In this document: positions 33,633-45,118 of the stretch, one piece after another | How the letters are laid out: every line of letters begins with the position of its first letter | How positions within the stretch are numbered: position 1 is the first letter of the stretch | Assembly (NCBI GenBank): GCA_945882615.1 | Contig: CAMCWK010000003.1 | Location: forward strand, 1-64,000 | Reading direction: 5' to 3' | Length of the DNA stretch: 64,000 bases | Source of the DNA: Rhizobium sp. Q54 | GTDB taxonomy: Bacteria > Pseudomonadota > Alphaproteobacteria > Micropepsales > Micropepsaceae | Program-made: the position numbers and the translations under genes | The notes under the pieces: model-generated | The model's input: the letters and a program-made list of their open reading frames with translations, nothing else | Databases searched by the model: none | Told to the model about the DNA's origin: nothing

Positions 33633-36505
33633 CCGCTCTTAAAAAGGGCGACCATCTCTATCTGGTGGACGGATCGGGCTATCTGTTCCGGGCCTATCAC
33701 GCCCTGCCGCCTCTGACCCGCAAGTCCGACGGCCTGCCGACCGGCGCGGTGGCGGGTTACTGCAACATGCTGTGGAAGCTGCTGGCCGACATCAAGGGCC
33801 CAGAACAGCCCACCCATCTGGCGGTGATCTTCGACGCCAGCGAGAAAACCTTCCGCAACGAAATCTACAAGGAATACAAGGCGCACCGCCCGCCGGCGCC
33901 CGAAGACCTGATCCCGCAATTCCCGCTGGTGCGCGATGCCACCCGCGCCTTCGGCGTCTCCTGTGTCGAGATGAACGGCTACGAGGCCGACGACCTGATC
34001 GCCACCTATGCGCGGCTGGCGCGCGAAGCCGGCGCCCGCTGCACCATCATCTCTTCCGACAAGGACCTGATGCAGCTGGTGGTGGACGGCCAGGTCGAGC
34101 TACTCGACACGATGAAGAACCGGCGTCTGGCATCCGCCGAAGTAATGGAAAAGTTCGGCGTCGCGCCGGGCAAGGTGGTGCAGGTGCAGGCGCTGGCCGG
34201 GGATTCCACCGACAACGTGCCGGGCGTGCGCGGCATCGGCGTCAAGACCGCGGCCGAGCTGATAAACCTGTATGGCGACATCGAGAATCTGCTCGCCAAG
34301 GTGAACGAGATCAAGCAGCCCAAGCGCCGCGAAACCCTGATCGAAAATGCGCAAAATGCCCGCATCTCGCTCAAGCTGGTGACGCTGGATGACAAGGTGC
34401 CGCTGAAGGAAAAGCCCGACGAATTTGCGGTGCACGAGCCCGATTGCAAGGAGCTGATCGCGTTTCTGAAGGCAATGGAGTTCGGCTCCATCACCAAGCG
34501 GGTGGCGGCCCATTTCGAAGTGCAAGACCTCGACCTGATCGCCGCCGCGCCGACGGTGGCCAATGTGCTGCCGCCAAAGCCCGAACTGCCGCCCATCGAA
34601 GGCGAAACGCCTGCCGATACCTCAGCCCTGCGCGCCCCGATCGATCGCGATGCCTATGTTACGGTGACGACGGTTAAGGACTTGGACAAGTGGATCGCGC
34701 GGGCGTTTGAAACGGGCACTGTCTGTGTCGATACCGAAACCACCTCGCTGGATGCGATGGTGGCGGGTCTTTGCGGTGTCGCTCTTGCGGTCGCGCCGGG
34801 GGAAGCCTGTTACGTTCCTTGCGGCCATCGCAAGGGTGACGGCCTGTCGCTGGACCTGTCCCAGGCGCAGGATGGTGGCGATGCCGTGGTGCAACTGACC
34901 GAGGCTGATGTGCTGGCCCGGCTTAAGCCGCTGCTGGAAGACGACAGTATCCTGAAGGTCGGTCAGAACCTGAAATATGACGCGCTGGTTTTCCTGCAGC
35001 GCGGCATTCGCCTCGATCCCATCGATGACACCATGCTGATGTCCTATGTGCTGGAAGGCGGACTGCACGGCCACGGCATGGACGAATTGTCCACGCTGCA
35101 TCTCTCCCATACGCCGATCACCTTCAGCGAAGTCACCGGCAAGGGCAAAGACAAGATCGGGTTTGACTGCGTGCCCGTGGCGGAAGCCACCAGATATTCC
35201 GCCGAGGATGCCGACGTCACCCTGCGCCTGCACATGCTGTTCAAGCCGCAACTGCGTGAAAAAACCAAGCGCTGCGTCTATGAGACTTTGGAGCGGCCGT
35301 TGGTGATGGTGCTGGCCGATATGGAGCGCGCCGGCGTCAGCATCGATCCTGACCTTTTGCGCAAGCTGTCCAATGATTTCGCCAAGCAGCAGGTGCTGCT
35401 GGAGGGCGAGATTCATAAGCTGGCGGGCAGCGATTTCAATATCGGCTCGCCCAAGCAGCTGGGCGAAATCCTGTTCGACCGCATGAAACTGGAGGGCGGG
35501 CGCAAGACCAAGACCGGCGCCTGGTCCACCGACAGCGACGTGCTGGAAGATGTCGCGGCCCAGGGCCATCCCATCGCCACCAAGGTTCTGGAATGGCGCG
35601 GCCTGGCCAAGCTGCGCGGCACCTATACCGACGCGCTGCCCACTTACATCAATGCCAAAACCGGCCGGGTGCATACATCCTACGCCATGGCCTCGACCAC
35701 AACCGGGCGGCTGGCTTCGACCGATCCCAACTTGCAGAACATCCCGGTGCGCACCGAGGAAGGCCGCCGCATCCGCCAGGCCTTTATCGCGCCCAAGGGC
35801 AGCAAGCTTATCAGCGCCGACTACAGCCAGATAGAGCTGAGGCTGCTGGCCCATATCGCCGACATCCCGGAACTGAAAAAGGCCTTTGCCGACAATCTCG
35901 ACATTCACGCCATGACGGCATCGGAAATCTTTGGCGTCCCGCTCAAGGACATGACCGCCGAAGTGCGCCGGAAAGCCAAAGCGATCAATTTCGGCATCGT
36001 CTACGGCATTTCCGGCTTTGGCCTGGCCAACCAGCTGGGCATCCCGCAGGGCGAGGCCTCCGATTACATCAAGAAATACTTCACCCGCTTCCCGGGCATC
36101 CGCGACTATATGGAGGATACCAAACAGTTCGCCCGCACCCATGGCTATGTCGAAACCCTGTTCGGGCGGCGTATCCATATCCGTGAGATCAATTCCAAGG
36201 TCCAGGGCTTCCGCGCCGGAGCCGAGCGCGCCGCCATCAATGCCCCCATCCAGGGCGCTGCCGCCGACATCATCCGCCGCGCCATGGTGCGCATGCCGGG
36301 CGCACTGGAAGAAGCGAAGGTGAAAGCCACCATGCTGCTGCAGGTGCATGACGAACTGATCTTCGAAGCCCCCGACAGGGATGTCGACAAGGCGTCGAAA
36401 CTGATCCGGTCGGTGATGGAAAAGGCGGCGCTGCCGGCGGTGGAAATCTCGGTACCGCTGGTGGTGGACGCGCGGGCAGCCGACAACTGGGACGCGGCGC
36501 ACTAA
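33629..36505 (+). CDS. polA: DNA polymerase I
   Basis: A 958-residue enzyme for Okazaki fragment processing and repair. Domains: 5'-3' exonuclease (about 1-295; GSGYLFRAYHALPP, SSDKDLMQLV), 3'-5' proofreading exonuclease (about 345-540; VDTETTSLDAM with both acidic residues, VGQNLKYDALVF, YSAEDADVT), and polymerase with motif A SADYSQIELRLLAH, motif B RRKAKAINFGIVYGISGFGL and motif C LLQVHDELIFEA. All catalytic residues look intact. TTG 33629 is the likely start: it overlaps the previous stop and no ATG occurs before the first conserved block. Confidence 0.96.
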   Translation: MTALKKGDHLYLVDGSGYLFRAYHALPPLTRKSDGLPTGAVAGYCNMLWKLLADIKGPEQPTHLAVIFDASEKTFRNEIYKEYKAHRPPAPEDLIPQFPLVRDATRAFGVSCVEMNGYEADDLIATYARLAREAGARCTIISSDKDLMQLVVDGQVELLDTMKNRRLASAEVMEKFGVAPGKVVQVQALAGDSTDNVPGVRGIGVKTAAELINLYGDIENLLAKVNEIKQPKRRETLIENAQNARISLKLVTLDDKVPLKEKPDEFAVHEPDCKELIAFLKAMEFGSITKRVAAHFEVQDLDLIAAAPTVANVLPPKPELPPIEGETPADTSALRAPIDRDAYVTVTTVKDLDKWIARAFETGTVCVDTETTSLDAMVAGLCGVALAVAPGEACYVPCGHRKGDGLSLDLSQAQDGGDAVVQLTEADVLARLKPLLEDDSILKVGQNLKYDALVFLQRGIRLDPIDDTMLMSYVLEGGLHGHGMDELSTLHLSHTPITFSEVTGKGKDKIGFDCVPVAEATRYSAEDADVTLRLHMLFKPQLREKTKRCVYETLERPLVMVLADMERAGVSIDPDLLRKLSNDFAKQQVLLEGEIHKLAGSDFNIGSPKQLGEILFDRMKLEGGRKTKTGAWSTDSDVLEDVAAQGHPIATKVLEWRGLAKLRGTYTDALPTYINAKTGRVHTSYAMASTTTGRLASTDPNLQNIPVRTEEGRRIRQAFIAPKGSKLISADYSQIELRLLAHIADIPELKKAFADNLDIHAMTASEIFGVPLKDMTAEVRRKAKAINFGIVYGISGFGLANQLGIPQGEASDYIKKYFTRFPGIRDYMEDTKQFARTHGYVETLFGRRIHIREINSKVQGFRAGAERAAINAPIQGAAADIIRRAMVRMPGALEEAKVKATMLLQVHDELIFEAPDRDVDKASKLIRSVMEKAALPAVEISVPLVVDARAADNWDAAH

Positions 36506-36511
36506 CGGCGC

Positions 36512-36607
36512 GGTTCTTTTGCGCTCTGAGTTCGTCGCTCGTCGCTCATGGGCTTAAGCCCACATCGCTCCTCGCTCCTGCTCAGATCGCAAAACTCCTC
36601 GCGCCGG
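36512..36607. repeat. Palindromic intergenic repeat, family A copy 2
   Basis: Matches 441-539. A central hairpin GGGCTTAAGCCC (36550-36561) is flanked by an outer stem TCTGAG (36525-36530) with CTCAGA (36581-36586). Relative to copy 1, two of the six outer pairs have changed on both sides, which keeps the pairing. It lies between the convergent polA and the unknown gene. Confidence 0.8.
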
Positions 36608-36609
36608 AA

Positions 36610-38343
36610 TCAGGCGGCGATAGACTTCAATCCGGTTTCCGGCGTAATCCCGGCTTTGCCCAGGGTTTCCATCAGCTCGGCCATCATCTTTTCGCTGTTG
36701 GGCGTCTCGCCGGCTTTGGCTTCCTTTGTCTGGGCGGCGATATAGCCGCTGAGGAAGCCGGGCTGGGACAGATAGCCCAGGATCATTTCCCGCGCCCGTG
36801 CCGATAGCACGCCTTCGGTCAAGACGCCGCCGGTCGCCAGCCGCAGCAGCGTCTGGGCCTTTTCCACCGGGCTGGTGGTGCGGGCTGCGATGGACTCGAA
36901 CAGCTTGCCGCGCGCTTCCATCGTCACCGCCAGCGCATCCATCTTCCCCGAAATCTCCTCGCGGGTGACATCGACGAAGCCGCTGCGGCGCACCCGCGCC
37001 TGCAACTGCGCCAACCGCTGCAGCCGCGACAGAAGCGGCAGCTTGGGATTCTGGAAATGACTGTCGAATTGGGCCGAGGTCAGGATCGGCATCACATAGC
37101 TGGCCAGCTGGCGCTTGTTTTCGACCCCGATGATATTGTCTTCGACGAACAGGATGCGCTCGATCTTTTCATCAGGCCCGGCCTCGATGATGTAGCTGCC
37201 CAGCGATTCCTGGGTGACCAGCCGTTTGGAGCGCAGGGTGAAAGCCGCCACCAGGTCCTCATGGCTGAGATATTTTCCGACCCCCATCACGATGCGGTTG
37301 GCGATGCTGCGCAGCGCCTTCAGCTCGTCCACGATGGACTCGGGACACAGCCGCTTGTTGCTCTTGAATTCCGCGACAATGCGGTTGGCGACCGCGGTGC
37401 GCGCCTCGGGCAGGCTGTCGGTGGCGAAATTCTGGGTCAGCGCCGCCAGCCCGTCCTTGGCGTCTTCCGGCGCCTTGCCCAAGAACAGGGCGACAAGCTT
37501 GCTGAGGGCGCCCGCCAGATTCTCGGACTTGCCGATCAGTTCATGCAGGGCCGCGGAGCCGCCCAGGATTTCCGCCAGGATGGCATCGACCGATGACAAT
37601 ACCAGCTTGCGCGGCAGGTCCTCGGTGGGGGCGCTGCTCATGATGGTGATCAGCATCAGGACCTTCTGGTCCCAGCCCTGCGCCTCTTTCAGATGCTGGG
37701 CCAGCGCGCCATTGAAGATGTAGGCGGCGTCTCCCTTGCCCGACAGCGTCCGGGCCAGCTCGGCGAACTGTTCGGGATGGGGGTTGGGGAACAGGCCCTT
37801 TCTCTGATCGCGATAGACGCGGTTGAAGGCCTGGGTGGAGAGCTCATTCAGGCTCTTGACGATCTGCTGCACCGGCGTGGTGGTGGACGAGGCCTGGGCC
37901 ACCGCGATCTTCTGGATCGCGTGCTGATAGACCGTGCCGGTGGCTTCCAGCCTTTCCAGCATGTCGGCGCGGTGGATCAGCTCGGTGATGGTGATCCTGT
38001 TGCGCGCCAGATAGTCGCCCAGCAGCCGGCTCATGGTGGCGCGTGCGTGATAGGAATAGAGGTCGTCCGGCTTGAAGCAGGGAATGGCGTGCGGCGCGTC
38101 TTCCTGCGCCGGCTCCACCTTCATCTGGTTGTGGCCCTCTTCGAAAATCTTGAGGGTGAGATAGTCGCCGGTATCGTCGTTGTAGGTTTCCTTGACCACC
38201 TTGACGCCGGTGGCCTTCTCCGACGCCATCAGCTCCTGCGCCATGGTAATGGCCAGTTCGCGCGTCGAGGTGACCTCATGCATGGTCCAGCCGCCCTTGG
38301 CGCCGACCCTGCGGAATACTTCGTAATGAATTTCTCGTCCCAT
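36610..38343 (-). CDS. Large conserved-looking protein of unknown function
   Basis: A 577-residue soluble protein. The N-terminus (MGREIHYEVFRRVGAKGGWT, then MHEVTSTRELAITMAQELMA) looks like a small alpha/beta domain. The rest is helical, with Leu/Ala-rich repeats reminiscent of HEAT-like or effector-type helical bundles; no enzyme motif, signal peptide or membrane segment is visible. ATG 38343 is preferred over TTG 38361. Similar proteins without assigned function probably exist across Alphaproteobacteria, but I cannot name the family. It is next to, and on the same strand as, the MoeB-like gene. Confidence 0.8.
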   Translation of the reverse strand: MGREIHYEVFRRVGAKGGWTMHEVTSTRELAITMAQELMASEKATGVKVVKETYNDDTGDYLTLKIFEEGHNQMKVEPAQEDAPHAIPCFKPDDLYSYHARATMSRLLGDYLARNRITITELIHRADMLERLEATGTVYQHAIQKIAVAQASSTTTPVQQIVKSLNELSTQAFNRVYRDQRKGLFPNPHPEQFAELARTLSGKGDAAYIFNGALAQHLKEAQGWDQKVLMLITIMSSAPTEDLPRKLVLSSVDAILAEILGGSAALHELIGKSENLAGALSKLVALFLGKAPEDAKDGLAALTQNFATDSLPEARTAVANRIVAEFKSNKRLCPESIVDELKALRSIANRIVMGVGKYLSHEDLVAAFTLRSKRLVTQESLGSYIIEAGPDEKIERILFVEDNIIGVENKRQLASYVMPILTSAQFDSHFQNPKLPLLSRLQRLAQLQARVRRSGFVDVTREEISGKMDALAVTMEARGKLFESIAARTTSPVEKAQTLLRLATGGVLTEGVLSARAREMILGYLSQPGFLSGYIAAQTKEAKAGETPNSEKMMAELMETLGKAGITPETGLKSIAA

Positions 38344-38377
38344 CCGGACATGCTGCCGCAAACGGCCTAAACGGCGG

Positions 38378-39169
38378 TTAACCGTGGCTGTTCAGGCCGT
38401 GAATTGTCGCTGCGGTGCCACACAAGGGGCAGGCGGGGTCCGGGGCCAGCCGGGCAGTGCGAAATTCGCCGCTAAGCGCTTTGAAAGTCAGGATTTTTCC
38501 GGCCAGTCCCGTGCCCAGGCTTGCCGCCTCTTTCAGCACTTCCAGGGCCTGCAGCGACCCCATCACCCCGGCGGCGGCCCCCAGTACCCCGGTTTGCGAA
38601 CAGGACGCCACCGTGCCGGGCGGCGGGGGGCTGGGGAACAGACAGCGATAGCAGGGGTAGGGCTGGCTGCGGTCGAACGCCTTGTAGGTGGCAAGCTGGC
38701 CTTCGAATTCGGTCACCGCCGCCGACACCAGAATCTTCTTTGCGAAGAAGCAGGCATCGTTGAGCAGGAAGCGGGTGGCGAAATTGTCCGATCCATCCGC
38801 CACGATGTCATAGCCGCCGAGCAGTTCCATGACATTGGCGGCGTTCAGTCGTGTGTGATGAGCATCGATCTGGACCCCGGGATTCAAGGCTTTCAGCGCT
38901 TCGTGACCGGCTTCGACTTTGGAGCGACCGACATCGGCTGTGCGAAACAGGATCTGGCGCTGCAGGTTGGAAAGGCTGACCGCATCGTCATCCACCAGGC
39001 CGATGGCGCCGATCCCGGCGGCGGCCAGATACAGCGCCGCCGGGCTGCCCAGCCCGCCCGCGCCCACGATCAAGACGCGGCTCTTGCGAATCTTCGCCTG
39101 ACCGACGCCGCCGACCTCCCGCAAGACCAGATGGCGGGCATAGCGGTCGAGGTCTTCATCCGAAAGCAT
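38378..39169 (-). CDS. HesA/MoeB/ThiF family adenylyltransferase
   Basis: A 263-residue E1-like enzyme. Signatures: DLDRYARHLVLREVGGVGQA, the nucleotide loop VLIVGAGGLGSPAALYL, VSLSNLQRQILF (Arg finger) and the GSDNFATRFLLND motif with the adenylate-attacking Asp. Two CxxC zinc pairs (CYRCLFP and CPLCGT) are present. It adenylates the C-terminal Gly of MoaD or ThiS-type sulfur carriers for molybdopterin or thiamine synthesis. There is no rhodanese domain. ATG 39169 follows TAAGGAACC. It is divergent from pckA. Confidence 0.92.
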   Translation of the reverse strand: MLSDEDLDRYARHLVLREVGGVGQAKIRKSRVLIVGAGGLGSPAALYLAAAGIGAIGLVDDDAVSLSNLQRQILFRTADVGRSKVEAGHEALKALNPGVQIDAHHTRLNAANVMELLGGYDIVADGSDNFATRFLLNDACFFAKKILVSAAVTEFEGQLATYKAFDRSQPYPCYRCLFPSPPPPGTVASCSQTGVLGAAAGVMGSLQALEVLKEAASLGTGLAGKILTFKALSGEFRTARLAPDPACPLCGTAATIHGLNSHG

Positions 39170-39225
39170 CAGGTTCCTTACGGCCAAAGACGCGATGCTG
39201 ACAACGCCGTGACAACACGTCACCC

Positions 39226-39299
39226 ATGTATACAGTGAGTGTCTTTCTAAAGGATTGAATATAATATGAATTCTGGCATGAGTTCCGCCCTGTATACAT
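39226..39299 (+). promoter_or_regulatory. pckA promoter flanked by two TGTATACA operators
   Basis: ATGTATACAG (39226-39235) and CTGTATACAT (39290-39299) are perfect inverted copies, each containing the 8-bp palindrome TGTATACA. Their centres are 64 bp apart, about six DNA turns. A consensus -10, TATAAT (39260-39265), lies between them; the left site covers the -35 region. This is the layout of a repressor acting by looping or dual blocking. The gap also serves the divergent MoeB-like gene. Confidence 0.7.
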
Positions 39300-39357
39300 T
39301 TGAGGCCGGTGCCCCGGGCCGCTATGACAAACGTGAGAATTCCGCTGGAGTATTTCT

Positions 39358-40959
39358 ATGTCCGACACCGCGCACGGTCTTGGCCGTCATGGCTTTCGCA
39401 ACCTCAAATCCGTGAACTGGAATCTGGGCGCCGCCGCGCTCTACGAGGAAGCGGTGCGCCGCGGCGAAGGCCATGTCGCCAAGAACGGCCCGCTGGTGGT
39501 GCGTACCGGCGTCCATACCGGCCGCTCGGCATCCGACAAGTTCGTGGTGCGCGATGCCAGCACCGAAGATCAGGTGTGGTGGGACAATAACAAGGCGATG
39601 AGCCCGGCGCATTTCGATGCCCTTTATGCCGACATGATGGCCCATGCCGAAGGGCGCGAACTGTTCGCCAAGGACCTGTTCGGGGGGGCCGACCTGACCC
39701 ATCGCATCAGCGTGCGCGTGGTGACCGAATATGCCTGGCACTCGCTGTTCGTGCACCAGCTGCTGATCCGCCCGACGGCAGAGGAGCTGAAGAGCTTCGA
39801 TCCGGAATTCACCATCATCGATCTGCCCAGTTTCAACGCCGATCCGGCAAAGCATGGCTGCGCCTCGCAGACCGTGATTGCGGTGAACTTTGCCAAGAAG
39901 CTGATCCTGATCGGCGGCACGTCTTACGCCGGCGAGATGAAGAAGTCGGTCTTCACCATCATGAATTATCTTTTGCCCTCCAAGCGGGTGATGAGCATGC
40001 ATTGCTCGGCGAATGTCGCGGCGAGCGGCGAATCAGCCATATTTTTCGGCCTTTCCGGCACCGGCAAGACCACGCTGTCGGCCGATGCCTCGCGCACCCT
40101 GATCGGCGATGACGAGCATGGCTGGAGCGAGAACGGCATCTTCAATATCGAAGGCGGCTGTTATGCCAAGGTGATCCGCCTGTCGCGCGAAGCCGAGCCG
40201 GAAATCTTCTCCACCACCCAGCGCTTCGGCACCGTGCTGGAGAATGTGGTGATGGACGAAAGCACCCGCGAGCTGGACCTGGATGACGCGACTTATGCGG
40301 AAAATACCCGCGCCGCCTATCCGATAGATTACATCCCCAATGCCAGCGCCACGGGCCGCGCCGGTCATCCCAAGAATGTGATCATGCTGACAGCGGATGC
40401 CTTTGGCGTGCTGCCGCCGATCGCCAAGCTGACCCCGTCCCAGGCCATGTACCACTTCCTGTCGGGCTTCACCGCCAAGGTGGCCGGCACGGAAAAAGGC
40501 CTGGGCAAGGAGCCGCAGCCCACTTTCTCGACCTGCTTCGGCGCGCCCTTCATGCCGCGCCATCCGTCGGAATATGGCAACCTGCTGCGCGCCCTGATCG
40601 CCGAGCATCAGGCCGATTGCTGGCTGGTCAATACGGGCTGGACCGGCGGCGCCTTCGGCACCGGCAGCCGCATGCCGATCAAGGCGACCCGCGCCCTGCT
40701 GAATGCGGCGCTGGACGGCAGCCTGGGCAATGCCGAAATGCGGATCGATCCGCACTTCAAGTTCCGGGTGCCGGTAGCGGTCCCGGGCGTGGACCCGGCC
40801 ATCCTCAACCCGCGCGATACCTGGGCCGACAGGAACGCCTATGACACCCAGGCCAGGAAGCTGGTCGGCATGTTCCGGGATAACTTCAAGAAGTTCGAAG
40901 CCCATGTCGGGCAAGACGTGCTGCAGGCCGCGCCCGGTTTGGCCGAAGCAGCTGAGTGA
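39358..40959 (+). CDS. pckA: Phosphoenolpyruvate carboxykinase (ATP)
   Basis: A 533-residue gluconeogenic enzyme converting oxaloacetate and ATP to phosphoenolpyruvate. Conserved blocks are [16 protein letters not shown], the kinase-1a P-loop [18 protein letters not shown], the metal-binding [10 protein letters not shown] and [12 protein letters not shown], and [15 protein letters not shown]. The length fits the ATP-dependent family. The promoter region carries two palindromic operators, suggesting carbon-source control. A short perfect terminator hairpin follows. Confidence 0.97.
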   Translation: MSDTAHGLGRHGFRNLKSVNWNLGAAALYEEAVRRGEGHVAKNGPLVVRTGVHTGRSASDKFVVRDASTEDQVWWDNNKAMSPAHFDALYADMMAHAEGRELFAKDLFGGADLTHRISVRVVTEYAWHSLFVHQLLIRPTAEELKSFDPEFTIIDLPSFNADPAKHGCASQTVIAVNFAKKLILIGGTSYAGEMKKSVFTIMNYLLPSKRVMSMHCSANVAASGESAIFFGLSGTGKTTLSADASRTLIGDDEHGWSENGIFNIEGGCYAKVIRLSREAEPEIFSTTQRFGTVLENVVMDESTRELDLDDATYAENTRAAYPIDYIPNASATGRAGHPKNVIMLTADAFGVLPPIAKLTPSQAMYHFLSGFTAKVAGTEKGLGKEPQPTFSTCFGAPFMPRHPSEYGNLLRALIAEHQADCWLVNTGWTGGAFGTGSRMPIKATRALLNAALDGSLGNAEMRIDPHFKFRVPVAVPGVDPAILNPRDTWADRNAYDTQARKLVGMFRDNFKKFEAHVGQDVLQAAPGLAEAAE

Positions 40960-40970
40960 GGGCGATCAGT

Positions 40971-40991
40971 AAAAGGTCCAGTGGACCTTTT
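40971..40991 (+). terminator. Intrinsic terminator after pckA
   Basis: AAAAGGTCC (40971-40979) and GGACCTTTT (40983-40991) form a perfect 9-bp stem with an AGT loop, ending in TTTT. It starts 12 nt after the pckA stop. Confidence 0.7.
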
Positions 40992-41058
40992 GCCGCCCGA
41001 ACGCCGTAGCCGCATCGCGGCGAATGCCATGAAAATCAAGTACTTACCGCGCAACATG

Positions 41059-41116
41059 GGGTGCAGCATGGATGCCTATGCTGCACCCTTTTGCTGCAGC
41101 ATAAGCCGCAGCAAAA
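41059..41116. other. Two mutually exclusive hairpins downstream of pckA
   Basis: GGGTGCAGCAT (41059-41069) pairs with ATGCTGCACCC (41078-41088) and is followed by TTTTGC, like a terminator. TTTTGCTGC (41089-41097) pairs with GCAGCAAAA (41108-41116). The ATGCTGC arm can also pair with a third GCAGCAT at 41096-41102, so alternative folds compete. No gene lies between the pckA terminator and this point, so it may end a small RNA. Confidence 0.4.
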
Positions 41117-41147
41117 CCGTCCTTTCGGCAAGGATTGGGACGCCTGA

Positions 41148-41771
41148 TCAGAGCTTGCGGTAAACCCACACCCGCGCGGGCGGGATGTTGGCCCAGACCA
41201 ACGCGGCGCGGCTGACCGCGCAGCCTGGCGGCGCTTCCACCGGCGCCTGGGTGCCGTAGGAGAATTGGATCACCGGTGCGCCATGTTCCAGTCGGTCGAT
41301 CAGGCCCGCCATGTAGCTGTTGCGCAGGGCCACCGGGAAATTGAGCAGCGGCAGGCCGGAGACAATGGCGCTGAAGGGTTCGCCATGGCGGCCCCCCAGC
41401 GTGCGCTCCAGATCGAAAGCATCGCCCTGCACCACATGAACACGCGGGAAACGATGCGCCAGATGCGCCGCCATCTCGGCGTCATACTCGATCAGCGTCA
41501 GCCGCTCCGGCGCGATGCCGCGTTCCAGAATCGATTGGGTGATGACGCCGGTGCCGGGACCCAATTCCAGGATGGGCCCGGTGCGATTGAGGTCGATGCC
41601 GGCGGCGATGGCGCGGGTCAGCGCCGGGCTGGACGGCACAATGGCGCCGACATTCTTGGGCCGGGTGATCAGCGCCTTGAGAAAACGCAGATTGTCGGCA
41701 AGGGCGAAGGTCTGGTCGGTCAAGGCGGCTACACCGTGAGGAGAGGGCGGGACTTTAAGCTGAAAAGACAA
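41148..41771 (-). CDS. pmtA: Phospholipid N-methyltransferase PmtA-like
   Basis: A 207-residue class I SAM methyltransferase. The SAM motif is GPILELGPGTGVITQSILER, with IEYDAEMAAHL as the acidic adenosine-binding loop and VVQGDAFDLE after it. N-terminal FALADNLRFLKALITRPKNV and GAIVPSSPALTRAIA are typical of PmtA, which methylates phosphatidylethanolamine toward phosphatidylcholine. The motif SGLPLLNFP fits the DxxF-type catalytic loop position. TTG 41771 is the longest start; TTG 41723 is an alternative. It lies upstream of dnaJ's end on the same strand but behind a terminator. Confidence 0.85.
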   Translation of the reverse strand: MSFQLKVPPSPHGVAALTDQTFALADNLRFLKALITRPKNVGAIVPSSPALTRAIAAGIDLNRTGPILELGPGTGVITQSILERGIAPERLTLIEYDAEMAAHLAHRFPRVHVVQGDAFDLERTLGGRHGEPFSAIVSGLPLLNFPVALRNSYMAGLIDRLEHGAPVIQFSYGTQAPVEAPPGCAVSRAALVWANIPPARVWVYRKL

Positions 41772-41795
41772 CCGGGCGAAACACTTGACTTGGCG

Positions 41796-41819
41796 AAAAA
41801 TACCCCGGTTTTTGGGGGT
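41796..41819 (-). terminator. Terminator after dnaJ (minus strand)
   Basis: On the minus strand ACCCC (41815-41819) pairs with GGGGT (41802-41806) across an A-rich loop and is followed by ATTTTT. It begins 2 nt after the dnaJ stop. Confidence 0.6.
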
Positions 41820-41820
41820 T

Positions 41821-42954
41821 TTATGCCTGCGGGCCGCCGCTCCAGAACTCCTTCAGCCGGGCCAGGAAGCCTTCGGCTTCGGGGTGGGTCCCGGCCTGGC
41901 TTTCGGCGTCGAATTCCCGCAGCAATTCCTTCTGCCGCTTGGTCAGCCGCACCGGGGTTTCCACCGCCAGTTCGACATACAGGTCGCCCCTCTGGGCGCT
42001 GCGCAGCACCGGCATGCCCTTGGCCTTGAGGCGGAACTGCCGCCCCGGCTGGGTGCCTTCGGGTATGGCCACCTTGGCGCGGCCGCCATCCAGGGTCGGC
42101 ACTTCGATGCTGCCGCCCATCGCGGCGGTGACAAAGGAGACCGGGGCGCGGCAATGCAAGTCGTGGCCGTCGCGCTGGAAGATGGGATGTTCGGCGACTT
42201 CCAGGAAAATATAGAGATCGCCGGGCGGGCCGCCATTGGCCCCGGCGGCGCCTTCGCCAGACAGGCGGATGCGCGTGCCCTCCTCGACGCCCGGCGGCAC
42301 ATCGACCGTCAGGGTGCGTTCCTTCTGCACAAGGCCCGCGCCGCGGCAGGTCTTGCAGGGATGGCGCACGATCTTGCCGCTGCCCCGGCACGATGAGCAG
42401 GTGCGCTCGATGGTGAAGAAGCCCTGGGTGGCGCGCACCTTGCCGTGACCGGCGCAAGCGGGACAGGTTTCGGGGCTGTGGCCGGGCTCCGCGCCGCTGC
42501 CCGAACAATCCTCGCAGGCGATCTGGGTCGGCACCCGGATCTCGGCGCTGCGTCCCCGGAACGCTTCTTCCAGGGAGATATCCAGATTGTAGCGCAGGTC
42601 CGCGCCGCGATTCTGGCGCTTGCCGCGCCCGCCCATCATCTGGCCGAAAAAATCCTCAAACACGTCGCCGAAGCCGCCGGCGAAATCGCCGAACGGATTG
42701 CCGCCGCGCGCCCCCGCCGCCCCGGTGCCGCCTTCAAAGGCGGCATGGCCGAAACGGTCATAGGCGGCGCGCTTCTGATCATCCTTCAGGATGTCATAGG
42801 CCTCGCTGATTTCCTTGAATTTGACTTCGGCGGTGTGGTCGCCGGGATTCTTGTCGGGATGAAACTTCATCGCCAGCTTGCGGTAAGCCGACTTCAGGAC
42901 ATCGCCGCTCGCGCCCTTCTGGACTTCCAGACATTCATAATAACAGCGCTTCAT
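41821..42954 (-). CDS. dnaJ: Chaperone DnaJ (Hsp40)
   Basis: A 377-residue co-chaperone that stimulates DnaK ATPase. The J domain has the HPD motif ([13 protein letters not shown]). A Gly/Phe region ([20 protein letters not shown]) follows, then four CxxCxGxG zinc motifs ([32 protein letters not shown]) and two substrate-binding domains. ATG 42954 gives [20 protein letters not shown]; the first residues read CYYECLEV, as in other alphaproteobacterial DnaJ. It follows dnaK by 68 nt on the same strand and is likely transcribed from the same heat-shock promoter. Confidence 0.95.
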   Translation of the reverse strand: MKRCYYECLEVQKGASGDVLKSAYRKLAMKFHPDKNPGDHTAEVKFKEISEAYDILKDDQKRAAYDRFGHAAFEGGTGAAGARGGNPFGDFAGGFGDVFEDFFGQMMGGRGKRQNRGADLRYNLDISLEEAFRGRSAEIRVPTQIACEDCSGSGAEPGHSPETCPACAGHGKVRATQGFFTIERTCSSCRGSGKIVRHPCKTCRGAGLVQKERTLTVDVPPGVEEGTRIRLSGEGAAGANGGPPGDLYIFLEVAEHPIFQRDGHDLHCRAPVSFVTAAMGGSIEVPTLDGGRAKVAIPEGTQPGRQFRLKAKGMPVLRSAQRGDLYVELAVETPVRLTKRQKELLREFDAESQAGTHPEAEGFLARLKEFWSGGPQA

Positions 42955-43022
42955 CGACACATCCGCCCCCGGATACAAAAGCAAAAGGCCCTCCACGCTT
43001 CACGCGCGAAGGGCCATACTGG

Positions 43023-44960
<1,938 letters not shown>

Positions 44961-45075
44961 TGCAGTTCCTCTTATCGGGCATGGGTTGCGAGACCCCGAA
45001 GGCGTCTAAGCCCCATCCCATTGAATTCTTTGACAAAATCAGGCCTAAGCGAAAGCCCATGCTGACCTATGGGGG

Positions 45076-45105
45076 TATATAGGGACGCGCTCCCGACTTG
45101 CCAAG
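45076..45105 (-). promoter_or_regulatory. RpoH (sigma-32) promoter of dnaK-dnaJ
   Basis: On the minus strand, CTTG (45102-45105) is followed after 18 nt by CCTATATA (45076-45083). This matches the alphaproteobacterial RpoH consensus CTTG-N17/18-CYTATNT. It lies about 115 nt upstream of the dnaK start, just after the tspO stop, and nothing else occupies the spacer. Confidence 0.75.
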
Positions 45106-45118
45106 CCTATGGCCGGAT

